This document shows, one piece after another, positions 18,645 through 28,000 of a DNA stretch of 64,000 bases. The stretch is from CAVRXT01 sp963725655. Lineage in GTDB: Bacteria; Acidobacteriota; Terriglobia; Acidiferrales; UBA7541. The notes beneath the pieces were generated by a model, which saw nothing but the letters and a program-made list of their open reading frames with translations, made no database searches and had not been told where the DNA came from. The position numbers were made by a program, and so were the translations under genes. The DNA lies in contig CAVRYY010000001.1 of the NCBI GenBank assembly GCA_963725655.1, positions 1 through 64,000 of the forward strand, in the 5' to 3' direction. The first letter of the stretch is position 1; each line of letters opens with the position of its first letter.

Positions 18645-19244
18645 GTGGAATCATCGCCCGAAGACGTAACTCTTCTCTTATCAGACCTTCAGAACGGGGA
18701 TAAGGAAGCGGCCTCCAGGCTGATGCCGCTGGTCTACAACGAATTGCGCCGGCTTGCCCGAGGTTACATGAGACGGGAACGAGCGGAACATACCTTGCAG
18801 GCCACCGCGTTGGTTCACGAGGCTTACCTCAAGCTGGTCAACCAACGCTCGGTGAATTGGCAAGGCAGATCCCACTTCTTCGGAATAGCCGCGCAATTGA
18901 TGCGGCGCATCCTGATCGACCATGCGCGGGGCCACTTGAGAGAAAAGCGCGGCGGAGCGCAACAAGTGATGGCTCTTGACGAGGCATTGGTCTTCTCTCC
19001 CGGCCAGTCTGCGGACTTGGTGCGTTTGGATGAAGCTCTGGAGCGCCTGGCAAAACTTGATCCACGGCAGAGCAAGATCGTTGAACTTCGATTTTTTGGT
19101 GGCTTGAGCGTCGAGGAAAGTGCAGAATTTCTGGGAATCTCCCCGAAGACCGTAAAACGCGACTGGAGCATGGCGAAAGCCTGGCTCCACGCCGAATTGA
19201 GGCGAGATGATGGCCAATTCGCCGCAGAATTGGGAACTGGTTAA
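18645..19244 (+). CDS. ECF-type RNA polymerase sigma factor
   Basis: The 199-aa sigma factor belongs to the group common in Acidobacteria and Planctomycetes. Region 2 includes MPLVYNELRRLARGYMRRER and TLQATALVHEAYLKL; region 4 shows FFGGLSVEESAEFLGISPKTVKRDWSMAKAWL. I chose GTG 18645, which gives the usual length; the frame is open back to ATG 18495. The next gene, a Ser/Thr kinase, starts at 19207 inside this one, so they are translationally coupled and the kinase probably controls or is controlled with this sigma factor. No anti-sigma gene is adjacent. Confidence 0.88.
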   Translation: MESSPEDVTLLLSDLQNGDKEAASRLMPLVYNELRRLARGYMRRERAEHTLQATALVHEAYLKLVNQRSVNWQGRSHFFGIAAQLMRRILIDHARGHLREKRGGAQQVMALDEALVFSPGQSADLVRLDEALERLAKLDPRQSKIVELRFFGGLSVEESAEFLGISPKTVKRDWSMAKAWLHAELRRDDGQFAAELGTG

Positions 19245-19413
19245 GGCGCTCTTCGAAGCGGCCTTAGAGTGCGATCCGGCGCAGCGATCTGCGTATGTGC
19301 GAGAGTACGCCGCCGAGCAAAGCGTGCGGGACGAAGTGGAAAGGCTTCTGGCCGAGCACACCAAGGCCGGCAGCTTTCTATCTAGCCCCGCTTATGAAGG
19401 TATTCGCCTCTAA
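19207..19413 (+). pseudogene. N-terminal segment of kinase, cut by in-frame stop
   Basis: Encodes WELVKALFEAALECDPAQR and VERLLAEHTKAGSFLSSPA, the conserved N-terminal segment that precedes the kinase domain in sigma-linked acidobacterial Ser/Thr kinases. It ends at a TAA (19411-19413). The same frame continues without another stop into the kinase domain (28 codons later at 19498), so a single nonsense codon separates the two. It overlaps the sigma-factor gene by 38 bases. Confidence 0.8.
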
Positions 19414-19497
19414 TCAAATCTGATAGACGCTCGATTCACCCTGGGAACGATTCTTGCAGGAAGATTCAAGATCGTACGTTTTATCGCTAAGGGCGGA

Positions 19498-22230
19498 ATG
19501 GGAGAGGTGTACGAGGCTGTGGACACGCGCCTGGAGCGTGCCGTCGCCTTAAAATTCCTGCCGCAAAATCTAGCACATGATCCTCAGGCGCTCGACCGTT
19601 TTAAACGTGAGGCTAAAGCGGCTTCTACGCTCAATCACCCGAACATCCGCACCGTTTACGACATCGTCGAGCAAGGCGGCCAGCAATTCATTGCCATGGA
19701 GTTTCTCGACGGCCGCACCCTGAAGAGCCGAATTTCCGGCAAGCCGATGCCACTGGAGGAAGTGCTTGAACTGGGGATTGAGATTGCGGATGCGCTCCAT
19801 GCGGCGCACGCGAAAGGCATCGTCCACCGCGACATCAAGCCTGCCAACATCTTCATCACCGAGCGCGGGCACGCGAAGATTTTAGATTTTGGTCTAGCCA
19901 AGCTTGCCCCCACGGGGGGCTCCGCAAATCTTTCGTCGATGCCCACAGCCAGCGAGCTGGAACAGCTCACTGACCGTGGTGCGGCGATGGGCACCATCGC
20001 GTACATGTCACCAGAACAGGTGCGGGGCGAGGAGCTGGATGCGCGAACAGATTTGTTTTCATCCGGTGTGGTGCTCTACGAGATGGTGACCGGGGTTCTG
20101 CCCTTTCGGGGCGAGACCTCTGGCGTGATCGCCGAAGCGATCCTGAATCGCAAGCCAGTTGCGCCGGTGCGGTTGAATCCAGACCTTTCCCCCAAGTTCG
20201 AAGACGTCATCAGCAAGGCGCTGGAGAAAGTTCGCAAGCTGCGATACCAGAACGCCGCCGATATTCGCACGGATCTGCAACGGCTGAAGCGCGACAGCGG
20301 GTCAGGACAGTTACAGCGGGCGACATCAGTGACGCCAGTCGCCCAGGCTCTACTCCGAATTGGCTCACTTTCGCACCGGCGGATGGCGCTTCTTCTATGT
20401 GCCGTCATTTTTGTTGTGGCGGGCACTTTCGGCCTATACGAATGGAGCGGTAGCCGATCACCGTCGCTGGTCGAGCCGTTCCAGGCAATGAAGATTACCC
20501 GGTTGACGCATGACGGTAAGTCCCCAATGGCGGCGATTTCGCCTGACGGAAGATATGTAGCTCACGTAGTCGAGGAAGCGGGCAAGCAAAGCTTGTGGTT
20601 ACGGCAAGTGGCCAGTGCCAGCGATGTGGAGTTTGTTTCACCGTCGGGGCTTTCCTACGATGATTTGATCTTTTCACGTGACGGCAATTACGTTTATTTT
20701 GTCGGTAATCAGAACGACCTTTTACCCTTTCGGTATCGGTATCTCAAGACTGGCACGCTCTACAGGGTTTCGACGCTCGGGGGACCGGCGCAAAAGCTGT
20801 TGGAAAATGTAGAGTTCCCCATTGAGTTTGCCCGCGAAGGCAGAAGCCTAGTTTACTCGCGCTTCGGAAACGAGGGACCGAATCGAGCTTTTGGCAGGCT
20901 GATGTTGGCCAATGCAGATGGCACGGGAGAGCAGACGTTTCTCGACCTCCCAGACGCAGGCCCTGAGTCAAACCAATCCCAAAGCTCTTGGTCATGGTCC
21001 CCAGATAGAGCAACAATTGCCTTCTTGGCACAAGCCCGTATCGTTACTATTCCGATTTCGGATGTTGCCGCGCCCGGGGCCAGATCAACGATTAGCTTGA
21101 GGCATCGGGCGCTTTCCCTTGACGACTGGTTCAATGTTCGACGACTGGCGTGGATTTCAGATGGCACAGGCATTGTGGTGGATGCAGCAAGGCAGATTCC
21201 CTACAGCCCTTCCCAACTGTGGCTAATTTCCTATCCACGTGGGGAGTCGAGACGGATTACGAATGACTTGAACGATTATCACGGTGTGAGCCTGACGGCT
21301 CATTCCAGCGCCATCGTAAGCGTCCAACGGCAGGTTTTGTCCAGCATTTGGATCGCTAGCCAAGGTACTACCAGCACGGAACACCAAGTGTCTTCGGCTG
21401 AAGGCAGGTACGAGGGGCGCGAGGGTATTGCCTGGGCGCCTAACGGCAAGCTGGTCTTTACCGCAGAGGCGGGCGACAGGTCAGACATTTGGATCATGGA
21501 GGGCGATGGCAGCCACAGGAAAGAGCTGACTGCTGACGTTGGCAGCAGCTCGTGGCCTGCCGTCTCGCCCGATGGTCGTAGCATTTTTTTCACTTCTGAT
21601 CGTGGCGACCATCAAAACATCTGGAAAATGGACGTGGATGGCGGGAACACCGTGCAGATAACCCACGGCGAGTATGATGGGGCACCTTCCCTTTCACCTG
21701 ACGGCAGATGGGTGGTGTACGTCGGCTATAATGAGGGCGCAGGTTCTGTTTGGAGAGTTCCCGCTCAAGGCGGACAGCCTGCGGAAATTGGTGAAATGCC
21801 AGGGTTATCGGTTCTGCTGCCTTCCCTTGGGGCCAAGATGTCGCCGGACGGCAAGATGGTCGCATACACTGGTTTTGATTTCCGGACTTCTCTGCGGGGA
21901 ACTTACAAGATTGGTTTACTGGTCTCGGACGGAGGAAAGAAGCCCATCCGGGAGTTCGATCTACCTATACAAGACGTCGATCCGGATTCTCATGTGGGAG
22001 GCGGCGGTGTTAGGTGGAGTCCGGATAGCCGGTCACTCACTTACCTTGACACGCGAAACGGAATATCCAATATCTGGAGGATGTCACTGACGGGCGCCGC
22101 GCCCAGTCAAGTTACACATTTCACATCAGGCCGGATCCTCTCTTACGCCTGGACCCTCGACGGCAGGCAACTTGCCATCGCTCGGGGCTCCGAAACGAGC
22201 AACGTAGTCCTCATTACGAATATCCGCTGA
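19498..22230 (+). CDS. Ser/Thr protein kinase with WD40-like propeller
   Basis: A Hanks-type kinase of the acidobacterial kinase-TolB type. The frame begins right after the stop at 19411, with FKIVRFIAKGGMGEVYEAVD forming the glycine loop; the first ATG (19498) falls inside that loop and would remove part of it. The lysine of VALKFL, HRDIKPANI, DFGLAK and GTIAYMSPEQ are intact. A membrane helix (LLLCAVIFVVAGTFGLYEW) follows near residue 300, then a periplasmic PD40/TolB-like beta-propeller with repeated SPDG motifs. It probably phosphorylates a cytoplasmic partner in response to a signal sensed outside. An upstream non-ATG start, stop read-through or loss of function are all possible. Confidence 0.85.
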   Translation: MGEVYEAVDTRLERAVALKFLPQNLAHDPQALDRFKREAKAASTLNHPNIRTVYDIVEQGGQQFIAMEFLDGRTLKSRISGKPMPLEEVLELGIEIADALHAAHAKGIVHRDIKPANIFITERGHAKILDFGLAKLAPTGGSANLSSMPTASELEQLTDRGAAMGTIAYMSPEQVRGEELDARTDLFSSGVVLYEMVTGVLPFRGETSGVIAEAILNRKPVAPVRLNPDLSPKFEDVISKALEKVRKLRYQNAADIRTDLQRLKRDSGSGQLQRATSVTPVAQALLRIGSLSHRRMALLLCAVIFVVAGTFGLYEWSGSRSPSLVEPFQAMKITRLTHDGKSPMAAISPDGRYVAHVVEEAGKQSLWLRQVASASDVEFVSPSGLSYDDLIFSRDGNYVYFVGNQNDLLPFRYRYLKTGTLYRVSTLGGPAQKLLENVEFPIEFAREGRSLVYSRFGNEGPNRAFGRLMLANADGTGEQTFLDLPDAGPESNQSQSSWSWSPDRATIAFLAQARIVTIPISDVAAPGARSTISLRHRALSLDDWFNVRRLAWISDGTGIVVDAARQIPYSPSQLWLISYPRGESRRITNDLNDYHGVSLTAHSSAIVSVQRQVLSSIWIASQGTTSTEHQVSSAEGRYEGREGIAWAPNGKLVFTAEAGDRSDIWIMEGDGSHRKELTADVGSSSWPAVSPDGRSIFFTSDRGDHQNIWKMDVDGGNTVQITHGEYDGAPSLSPDGRWVVYVGYNEGAGSVWRVPAQGGQPAEIGEMPGLSVLLPSLGAKMSPDGKMVAYTGFDFRTSLRGTYKIGLLVSDGGKKPIREFDLPIQDVDPDSHVGGGGVRWSPDSRSLTYLDTRNGISNIWRMSLTGAAPSQVTHFTSGRILSYAWTLDGRQLAIARGSETSNVVLITNIR

Positions 22231-22280
22231 ATCCTCATGCATTTGCATTGATTGCGCACAGCAACGTTGGATACATGCGG

Positions 22281-22337
22281 ATTCCGATATCACCCATCTT
22301 GATCGCTGCGAAAGCCGAGTACGCCAAATTGAAGTAA
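22281..22337 (+). pseudogene. Last codons of a TPR-kinase tail
   Basis: A short plus-strand frame encodes PILIAAKAEYAKLK followed by TAA at 22335, the terminal signature of acidobacterial TPR kinases (compare PILKEAKAEYAKLK at 3988). It is out of context with the WD40-type kinase upstream, which already ended at 22230. It faces the serine-recombinase remnant with the same short spacing as at 3978-3987. Confidence 0.55.
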
Positions 22338-22348
22338 TGGTGCGTTGC

Positions 22349-22540
22349 TCAGGCAACACGTCCGAGCACTGCTTGATGCTCAACGGGACGGCGCTCCTGT
22401 TGTAATGAAATCACGTCGATCTGCTGTCCGCATCCGATGTCCTTCATCAACCGGCAAACGCTCGCCCGCGATATCCTGTGCTTTTTTGCGACGCACGTCA
22501 GTGACATTCCCGAACGCCGGTCACGCACACCTCGGAATTG
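22349..22540 (-). pseudogene. Serine recombinase C-terminal remnant
   Basis: A minus-strand frame encodes RDRRSGMSLTCVAKKHRIS and RASVCRLMKDIGCGQQ, nearly the same as the C-terminal helix-turn-helix of the intact recombinase at 3315-3977, followed by a diverged tail and a stop at 22349. The catalytic domain is missing. The stop lies about 11 bases from a TPR-kinase tail on the opposite strand, reproducing the arrangement at 3977/3988. Confidence 0.75.
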
Positions 22541-22808
22541 ACGGTGCGACTGTTTAAGCGAAACGAAATAGCTTCAAACCGCGGACCTGCGGTATCTGGG
22601 CCGTTTCTTGCAACCTCGAAACTATCCGCAGAACCTAACGCGGTGCCGCACTCACCTTGCCAGGTTCGAGACGTGGCTGGGCATGCACTGCCACTTTCCG
22701 TTGGGCATCTTCAACAATACCGTAGTTCCTTTTTCACCCAATGTTTTGGATTGTTTCCGCAAAACCGAAAGTTAAACGTAAAATAAAAGAATGGTCGCCA
22801 GCTTGCTT

Positions 22809-23093
22809 CTATCTTCCGATCACCTGGACGCTCGGCCCGAACCGAGCAACTGCGTTTTCCGCACAATTCGCGTACCAGCTTGCCATCCTAAGGTCCCACT
22901 CTGCGATCCGCAAATAGGACCATTGATTGCGCGAATTGTGCCAAAGCGACAGAGCAAGGGCGGCATCCCTTAGCGACGATGAAATCGGTCCTAACAAATC
23001 GTGTTTCGATTTCACGTCCAAGATCGTTCGCTCTAGCTCATCCCGGCGCTCACCTGCCTCTTGAAATCTGTTTTCGATCTCTACAACCGTCAT
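22809..23093 (-). CDS. Hypothetical helical protein (94 aa)
   Basis: A charged helical N terminus (VVEIENRFQEAGERRDELERTIL) is followed by a Trp-rich part (LSLWHNSRNQWSYLRIAEWDLRM). No family recognised. The ATG at 23093 lies one base after the stop codon of the upstream gene (23095-23097), so the two are co-translated. The same frame is open upstream but there overlaps the neighbouring gene. Confidence 0.5.
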   Translation of the reverse strand: MTVVEIENRFQEAGERRDELERTILDVKSKHDLLGPISSSLRDAALALSLWHNSRNQWSYLRIAEWDLRMASWYANCAENAVARFGPSVQVIGR

Positions 23094-23094
23094 C

Positions 23095-23376
23095 TTAAGC
23101 GTCCTCCAAGGCCGTAATTCTCGCGTGCTGCTCGAACACCTCTGCCGACCCCACCCAAAGCGGCGCTCCGCGATCACCCCGCACGTCCAGATGGTAGCTG
23201 CCGTTTCTAGCCTTACCTTGCAGCTCCAAATGACCGCCGTTTGCTGGGCTGTAAAGAATGGCGAGTACAGGCTTGGCACCGTCTACTGGCCGTAAAGTTG
23301 CCCCGAAATAATTTCCTGCCGCAGCTAGTGTCATATCATCCCGCCAGGCTCGCGCTCCTGTTCGCGGCAACTTCAA
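23095..23376 (-). CDS. Hypothetical protein (93 aa)
   Basis: A short protein with a beta-rich pattern (YFGATLRPVDGAKPVLAILYS, GHLELQGKARNGSYHLDVRG). No family recognised. Start uncertain: the long frame begins at a TTG, and an ATG at 23334 (MTLAAAGNYFG) is an alternative. Adjacent and probably coupled to the gene at 22809-23093. Confidence 0.45.
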   Translation of the reverse strand: MKLPRTGARAWRDDMTLAAAGNYFGATLRPVDGAKPVLAILYSPANGGHLELQGKARNGSYHLDVRGDRGAPLWVGSAEVFEQHARITALEDA

Positions 23377-23683
23377 TCCTATGAGCTTGCGGATTAGCGC
23401 CGCAATCCGCCGAACTTACAGCGTGTCTTGACCGTCAACTAGGGTTCCTCAGTACTCCCCATAGACCCGCTGTCTTTGCCAGATTCCCGACGCAAGCATC
23501 AGCGCATGTCGGACAGCTAGGACGTTGGTCGCAGAGAACTCGCGCCCGTACACTCGCTAACATGTCACGCAAAACTGCACGGCTAATCATTGTGCTTTCG
23601 ACCGCGATCACCGCAGCAGCTATAGGGATGCCAGCCTTCTGGCATGGCTTTGTTTTCTTGATCCATTTAGCAATGGCGGCCCG
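23377..23683. other. Non-coding stretch
   Basis: About 300 bases with no gene or repeat that I can support. Confidence 0.4.
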
Positions 23684-23938
23684 TTAAGAGCGCTGCTGCT
23701 TCCCTTGGATCGGCCTCCGCATGATGGAGCGTTCCGGTTTGAAACGCGGCTCCGTCTCTGCGGATTCCCCAGGCTGCAATAAGCGCAACTTCGCTGCATT
23801 GGTACAGATTTCGCTTGCTGGTTTCACGTTGTCCATGAACGATATTTTCCAGGCCGCATCATTCCGGAATACTTGGTCTATTTTTCCTTGCCGGTTCTTC
23901 CATTCAACTACGTCGCCAAGGCAAAACTTGTCCGCCAT
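23684..23938 (-). CDS. Hypothetical protein (84 aa)
   Basis: Starts MADKFCLGDVVEWKNRQGKIDQVF, a small SH3-like or chromo-like beta-barrel pattern (a hydrophilic loop between short strands), and ends in a basic tail. Such small proteins often bind DNA or RNA, but no family was recognised. The ATG follows ACGAACCAA, without a strong ribosome-binding site. Confidence 0.5.
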   Translation of the reverse strand: MADKFCLGDVVEWKNRQGKIDQVFRNDAAWKISFMDNVKPASEICTNAAKLRLLQPGESAETEPRFKPERSIMRRPIQGKQQRS

Positions 23939-24076
23939 TTGGTTCGTCCCCCCCGCTCACGCTACCAGCGCTGCCGCGCGGGGTGATAGCTCTACGCGGA
24001 TAGAGATACCTGATGAGTAAACAAAGCACCGCGATTACCATCATGCTAGAATGCCCCGCACGAAAGGACAAGCATC

Positions 24077-24433
24077 ATGACAGTTAAACACGAAGAGGTT
24101 CAAGATTTCGAACGGCTCAAGCTGGCAGTGGATGCTGTCAAACACATCACAACTCTAGCGACGGGCACGATTGTTCTCGTGGCAACATTCGCGGACAAAT
24201 TGCGGCAGCCAGTCGGCGGGCGAGGATACTTGATAGGCACTATCGCGTCGATGTTGCTCTGTCTTTTGACGTCCTTCATCTACCTCTATTTTGCAACACT
24301 GAATCCCTTCGCACAGGCGAACCCTCTGAGCGCGAGAGGACGCTTCACAGTGCTGAGCCTGTGTATCTATTTCTCCTTTGGTTCCGGCATCGCGTGTTTG
24401 GCAGAATTTGGACTTCACAACATTGGAACGTAA
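24077..24433 (+). CDS. Membrane protein (118 aa)
   Basis: Three predicted membrane helices (about residues 25-43, 51-73 and 89-110) with short loops after an acidic N terminus (MTVKHEEVQDFERLKLAVD). No family recognised. AAAGGACAAGCATC precedes the ATG. It converges with the end of the dnaE gene at 24485-24535. Confidence 0.55.
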   Translation: MTVKHEEVQDFERLKLAVDAVKHITTLATGTIVLVATFADKLRQPVGGRGYLIGTIASMLLCLLTSFIYLYFATLNPFAQANPLSARGRFTVLSLCIYFSFGSGIACLAEFGLHNIGT

Positions 24434-24534
24434 ACAAGGCGGGAACAAAACAGAAAGGCAAAGGTAAGTGCATAAATGTCATCATCAGGAGCGTGGTGTT
24501 GCCTTCAGACGCTCTACCACTGCGACAATCATCT

Positions 24535-27500
24535 TTAGCCTGTCCCCAGCATCGCGTTCAACGCGACCTTTGACATGAGGACATTGCCAGGAACCAGTAA
24601 CCCCCGGAACTGTTCCAGTGTGCGATCGAACACCACTAGCTCCACTGAGGCATCAAAATCATCTAGCCGGCCTCGGCCCCAGAGGTTTCCGTTTTTGCTG
24701 CGTCGTTCTGTGAATTCGGCCAAGAAACCGGCCACGATAATGGTGGTGTTGGGTGCGATTCCATCGAGCGAGGACGTCTTGTAGGCTTTAATGGCATCCA
24801 ACTGAGCCTTGTACTGATCCAGAGGGTGTCCCGTAACATAAATACCCAACACCTCCTGCTCTCCAGCGAGCCGCTCTGCCTGCGAACACGCAGCGACCTG
24901 GTCGCGGCCATCGGCCGAACTTTCTGGGCCGCGGTTCGTACCGAGCGCGGCAATCATTTGGGCGCGTTCCAACCCCAGCGAATCCAGGGCTCCCGCCTTG
25001 ACGAGGCTCTCCATTGCGCGTTTGTTCAGAGACCTGGAATCGATCTCCGCGCGGAATTGGTGGAAATTATGAAAGCGGCTGAGCCGGTGGCGGACCGTCA
25101 GAATTGGCCGGGCAGCCATTTCTCCCAAATTCTTGATGGCGGCTAAGCCGAACCGGATGTCGTTCCCGTCGGGCTGGAACACCACATCGCTAGAGTTGAC
25201 GTCTGGCGCGAGGAGATGGATTCCCATCAAGCGACATTCATTTGCGCACACAGCGAACTGGTCGCGGTCACCGATTTCAGAGGTCAAGAGCGCGGCCATG
25301 AATTCGACCGGATAGTGGGTTTTGAGGTAGGCGGCCTGATAGGCCAGCCAGGCGTAGGCGCAAGAGTGCGACTTATTGAAGCCGTAGCCCGCGAACTCGG
25401 CCATCAGGGCGAAAATTTTCTCCGCTTTCTTGGCCGGCACTTTTCGCCACGAGCATCCCGCCAGGAATTTCTTGCGCTGCGCCGCCATCTCCTCGTGTTT
25501 CTTCCTTGCCACGGCCCGCCGCAGGATGTCCGCGTCGCCCAGCGAGAAGCCCGCCAGGCGGTGGGCGATCTGCATCACCTGTTCCTGATAGATTATTACG
25601 CCGAGAGTCTCGGAGAGAATTTCCTGAAGTTCGGGAAGATCATATGTAACTGTTTTCCTGCCATGCTTGCGGTCAATGAAATCGTTGATGCCCTGAATCG
25701 GGCCGGGACGATGCAGAGCATTGAGCGCGGTCAGATCTTCCAGGCGGGTGGGTTGGTAGCGCCGCAGGATGTCGCGCATCCCGTGCGACTCAAACTGGAA
25801 TATTCCGGTGGTATCGCCACGAGAAAAAAGGGCGTAGGTAGCAACGTCGTCCAGGGGCAAAGAGGATACGTCAAGTTCAATGCCACGATGGCAACCTATC
25901 AGGCGAACCGCATCATCGAGGACGGTGAGCGTGGTAAGGCCCAGAAAATCCATCTTGAGCGGGCCGATACGTTCGAGCGCGTTCATGTCGTACTGGGTTG
26001 TGATTCCATCCCGGCTGGTCTTCTTATACATCGGGACGATGTCGGCGAGCGGACGCGGTGATATCACCACCCCAGCAGCGTGCGTCGAAGCGTGCCGCGC
26101 CAGACCCTCCAGGCGCAGCGCCACGTCAATCAACCCCTTCACCGCAGGATCTTTGTCGCGCAGGTCAGCGAGCTGCGGGGTCTGTTTTAAGGCTTGTTCG
26201 AGGGTGATATTCAGCGTCGCCGGAATCATCTTGGCCAGCTTATCCACGTCCCCGTAGGGTATGTCCAGCGCCCGGCCGGAGTCCTTCAACGCTGCTTTCG
26301 CGGCCATGGTTCCAAAGGTGATGATCTGCGCGACGCTGCCCTCGCCGTATTTCTGGCGGACGTATTCGATCACTTCGCCGCGACGGCGCATACAGAAGTC
26401 GATATCGATATCGGGCAGTGAAATTCGTTCCGGGTTCAGGAAGCGCTCGAACAGCAGATCGTACTGCAACGGATCCACATCGGTAATCCGCAGCGCGTAG
26501 CTCACCAGGCTGCCCGCCGACGATCCCCTGCCCGGCCCCACCGGAACGCCTTGCGCCCGCGCGTAATGGATGAAATCCCAGACGATCAGGAAGTAGCCCG
26601 GAAAGCGCATCTTCTGGATCATCGCGATTTCGTCGGTCAGCCGTTGCTCGTAAGTCGCGATCGAATATCGCAGCTTCCCTTGCTTGGCCAACCGCTCGAG
26701 GTGCGGCCGCCGCCATTCGAACCCTTCGCGCGCCACTTTCTCAAAATAGCTGTCGGCGGAATGGCCGTCGGGAACGTGGAATTCAGGAAATGGATTGCTG
26801 ACCCGCTCGATCTTGACGTTGCAGCGCTCGGCGATGGCCACCGTGCGCCGCAGCGATTCCGGCAGTTCCTTGAAAACCACGGCCATCTCTTCGGCGGTCT
26901 TGAAATAAAACTGATCGGTGGCGAAACGCATGCGCTGCTCGTCGCTCATGGTCTTGCCGGTCTGAATGCACATCAGCACTTCTTGCGCGTGCGCGTCGGA
27001 CTTGGTGAGGTAATGCGCGTCGTTGGTGGCCACCAGAGGAATCCCGGTTTCCCGGGACAGGGTGACCATCCCCCGGTTCACTTTGATGTCCTGTTCCAGT
27101 CCCTGATCCTGCACTTCTAGGAAAAAATTCCCCTTTCCGAAAATATCCTGCAACCGATAGGCCGACGCACGGGCCTTATCGATGCTGTCGTTCATGATCC
27201 CTTCCGCCACTTCCCCGCGCAGGCACGCGGAAAGCGCGATCAGTCCCTTGCTGTGCTTGGCAAGCAGCTCGTGGTCCACTCGCGGCTTATAATAGAACCC
27301 GTCGAGGAATCCCGCGGACACCAGTTTGATTAGATTGTGGTAGCCTTCGGCGTTTTCACATAATAGCACCAGGTGGTTCGAACGTTCCGCGTCCGCGCCT
27401 CTGGTCTTGTGGTTGCCGGGAGCGACGTACATCTCACAGCCGATGATGGGCTTGACCCCGCGGGTGGTGGCTTCATGGAAGAAATTGGGCGCGGCGAAGA

Positions 27501-27705
27501 GATTGCCGTGGTCGGTGACCGCCACGGCGGGCATGCCCCGCCGCGCCGCTTCAGTGGCAAGCTCGCTCACCTCGCAAGCTCCGTCGAGGAGTGAGTAGTC
27601 CGTGTGAACATGCAGATGGACGAACTTAGCTGGAGGAACGTCCGGAATTTCGCCCTGTATGCTCATGGGCGCAGGACTAGCCGAATCAAGTTTGCTATTT
27701 TGCAT
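24535..27705 (-). CDS. dnaE: DNA polymerase III alpha subunit
   Basis: The 1056-aa replicative or repair polymerase has an N-terminal PHP domain (HVHTDYSLLDGA, VTDHGN), the polymerase core with PGRGSSAG and catalytic DIDID (Asp432, 434, 436) and KMDFLGL, then a helix-hairpin-helix and OB-fold region. The frame ends prematurely at MSKVALNAMLGTG. Adding one A to TCAAAGG restores KGRVERDAGDRLKMIVAVV and a stop at 24485, so the last 30 or so residues are lost through a one-base deletion or an error. The gene is the last of four overlapping minus-strand genes; its ATG overlaps the end of the 101-aa gene. This operon context suggests an element-borne or auxiliary DnaE rather than the main chromosomal copy. 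Confidence 0.93.
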   Translation of the reverse strand: MQNSKLDSASPAPMSIQGEIPDVPPAKFVHLHVHTDYSLLDGACEVSELATEAARRGMPAVAVTDHGNLFAAPNFFHEATTRGVKPIIGCEMYVAPGNHKTRGADAERSNHLVLLCENAEGYHNLIKLVSAGFLDGFYYKPRVDHELLAKHSKGLIALSACLRGEVAEGIMNDSIDKARASAYRLQDIFGKGNFFLEVQDQGLEQDIKVNRGMVTLSRETGIPLVATNDAHYLTKSDAHAQEVLMCIQTGKTMSDEQRMRFATDQFYFKTAEEMAVVFKELPESLRRTVAIAERCNVKIERVSNPFPEFHVPDGHSADSYFEKVAREGFEWRRPHLERLAKQGKLRYSIATYEQRLTDEIAMIQKMRFPGYFLIVWDFIHYARAQGVPVGPGRGSSAGSLVSYALRITDVDPLQYDLLFERFLNPERISLPDIDIDFCMRRRGEVIEYVRQKYGEGSVAQIITFGTMAAKAALKDSGRALDIPYGDVDKLAKMIPATLNITLEQALKQTPQLADLRDKDPAVKGLIDVALRLEGLARHASTHAAGVVISPRPLADIVPMYKKTSRDGITTQYDMNALERIGPLKMDFLGLTTLTVLDDAVRLIGCHRGIELDVSSLPLDDVATYALFSRGDTTGIFQFESHGMRDILRRYQPTRLEDLTALNALHRPGPIQGINDFIDRKHGRKTVTYDLPELQEILSETLGVIIYQEQVMQIAHRLAGFSLGDADILRRAVARKKHEEMAAQRKKFLAGCSWRKVPAKKAEKIFALMAEFAGYGFNKSHSCAYAWLAYQAAYLKTHYPVEFMAALLTSEIGDRDQFAVCANECRLMGIHLLAPDVNSSDVVFQPDGNDIRFGLAAIKNLGEMAARPILTVRHRLSRFHNFHQFRAEIDSRSLNKRAMESLVKAGALDSLGLERAQMIAALGTNRGPESSADGRDQVAACSQAERLAGEQEVLGIYVTGHPLDQYKAQLDAIKAYKTSSLDGIAPNTTIIVAGFLAEFTERRSKNGNLWGRGRLDDFDASVELVVFDRTLEQFRGLLVPGNVLMSKVALNAMLGTG

Positions 27706-28000
27706 TGGGTACCACCTTTGGATTGATAACGGAAAGGAAAAAAACAGCCAAGCTTCGCGAGGTGTCAGGCGGCAGGTGAATGATTACAGGCCAGTTCTCG
27801 GGACGGCTGACACCTTGACACCTCATTTCGTGGGGTTGGGCATCCCAAACCAGAGGGAAGCTCGAAAGTGTTTCGGGAGTACGGGTCCGGCACCCCCGAG
27901 GGTGCGCCACGTCGACCGATGTTGGCAGGTCCTTCCAAGTGGCAAGTCCTTTCGTCACCGGAGCAACGCCGTCGCTAGGCAGAAACTGGAAGATATTCAT
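27695..28000 (-). CDS. Hypothetical protein in DnaE operon (101 aa)
   Basis: Its start overlaps the upstream gene by ATGA (27997-28000) and its last codons overlap the dnaE start, so it is very probably translated. It contains FQFLPSDGVAPVTKGLATWKDLP and VDVAHPRG, then VWDAQPHEMRCQGVSRPENWPV. No family recognised. Tight coupling suggests a role linked to the polymerase. Confidence 0.6.
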   Translation of the reverse strand: MNIFQFLPSDGVAPVTKGLATWKDLPTSVDVAHPRGCRTRTPETLSSFPLVWDAQPHEMRCQGVSRPENWPVIIHLPPDTSRSLAVFFLSVINPKVVPNAK

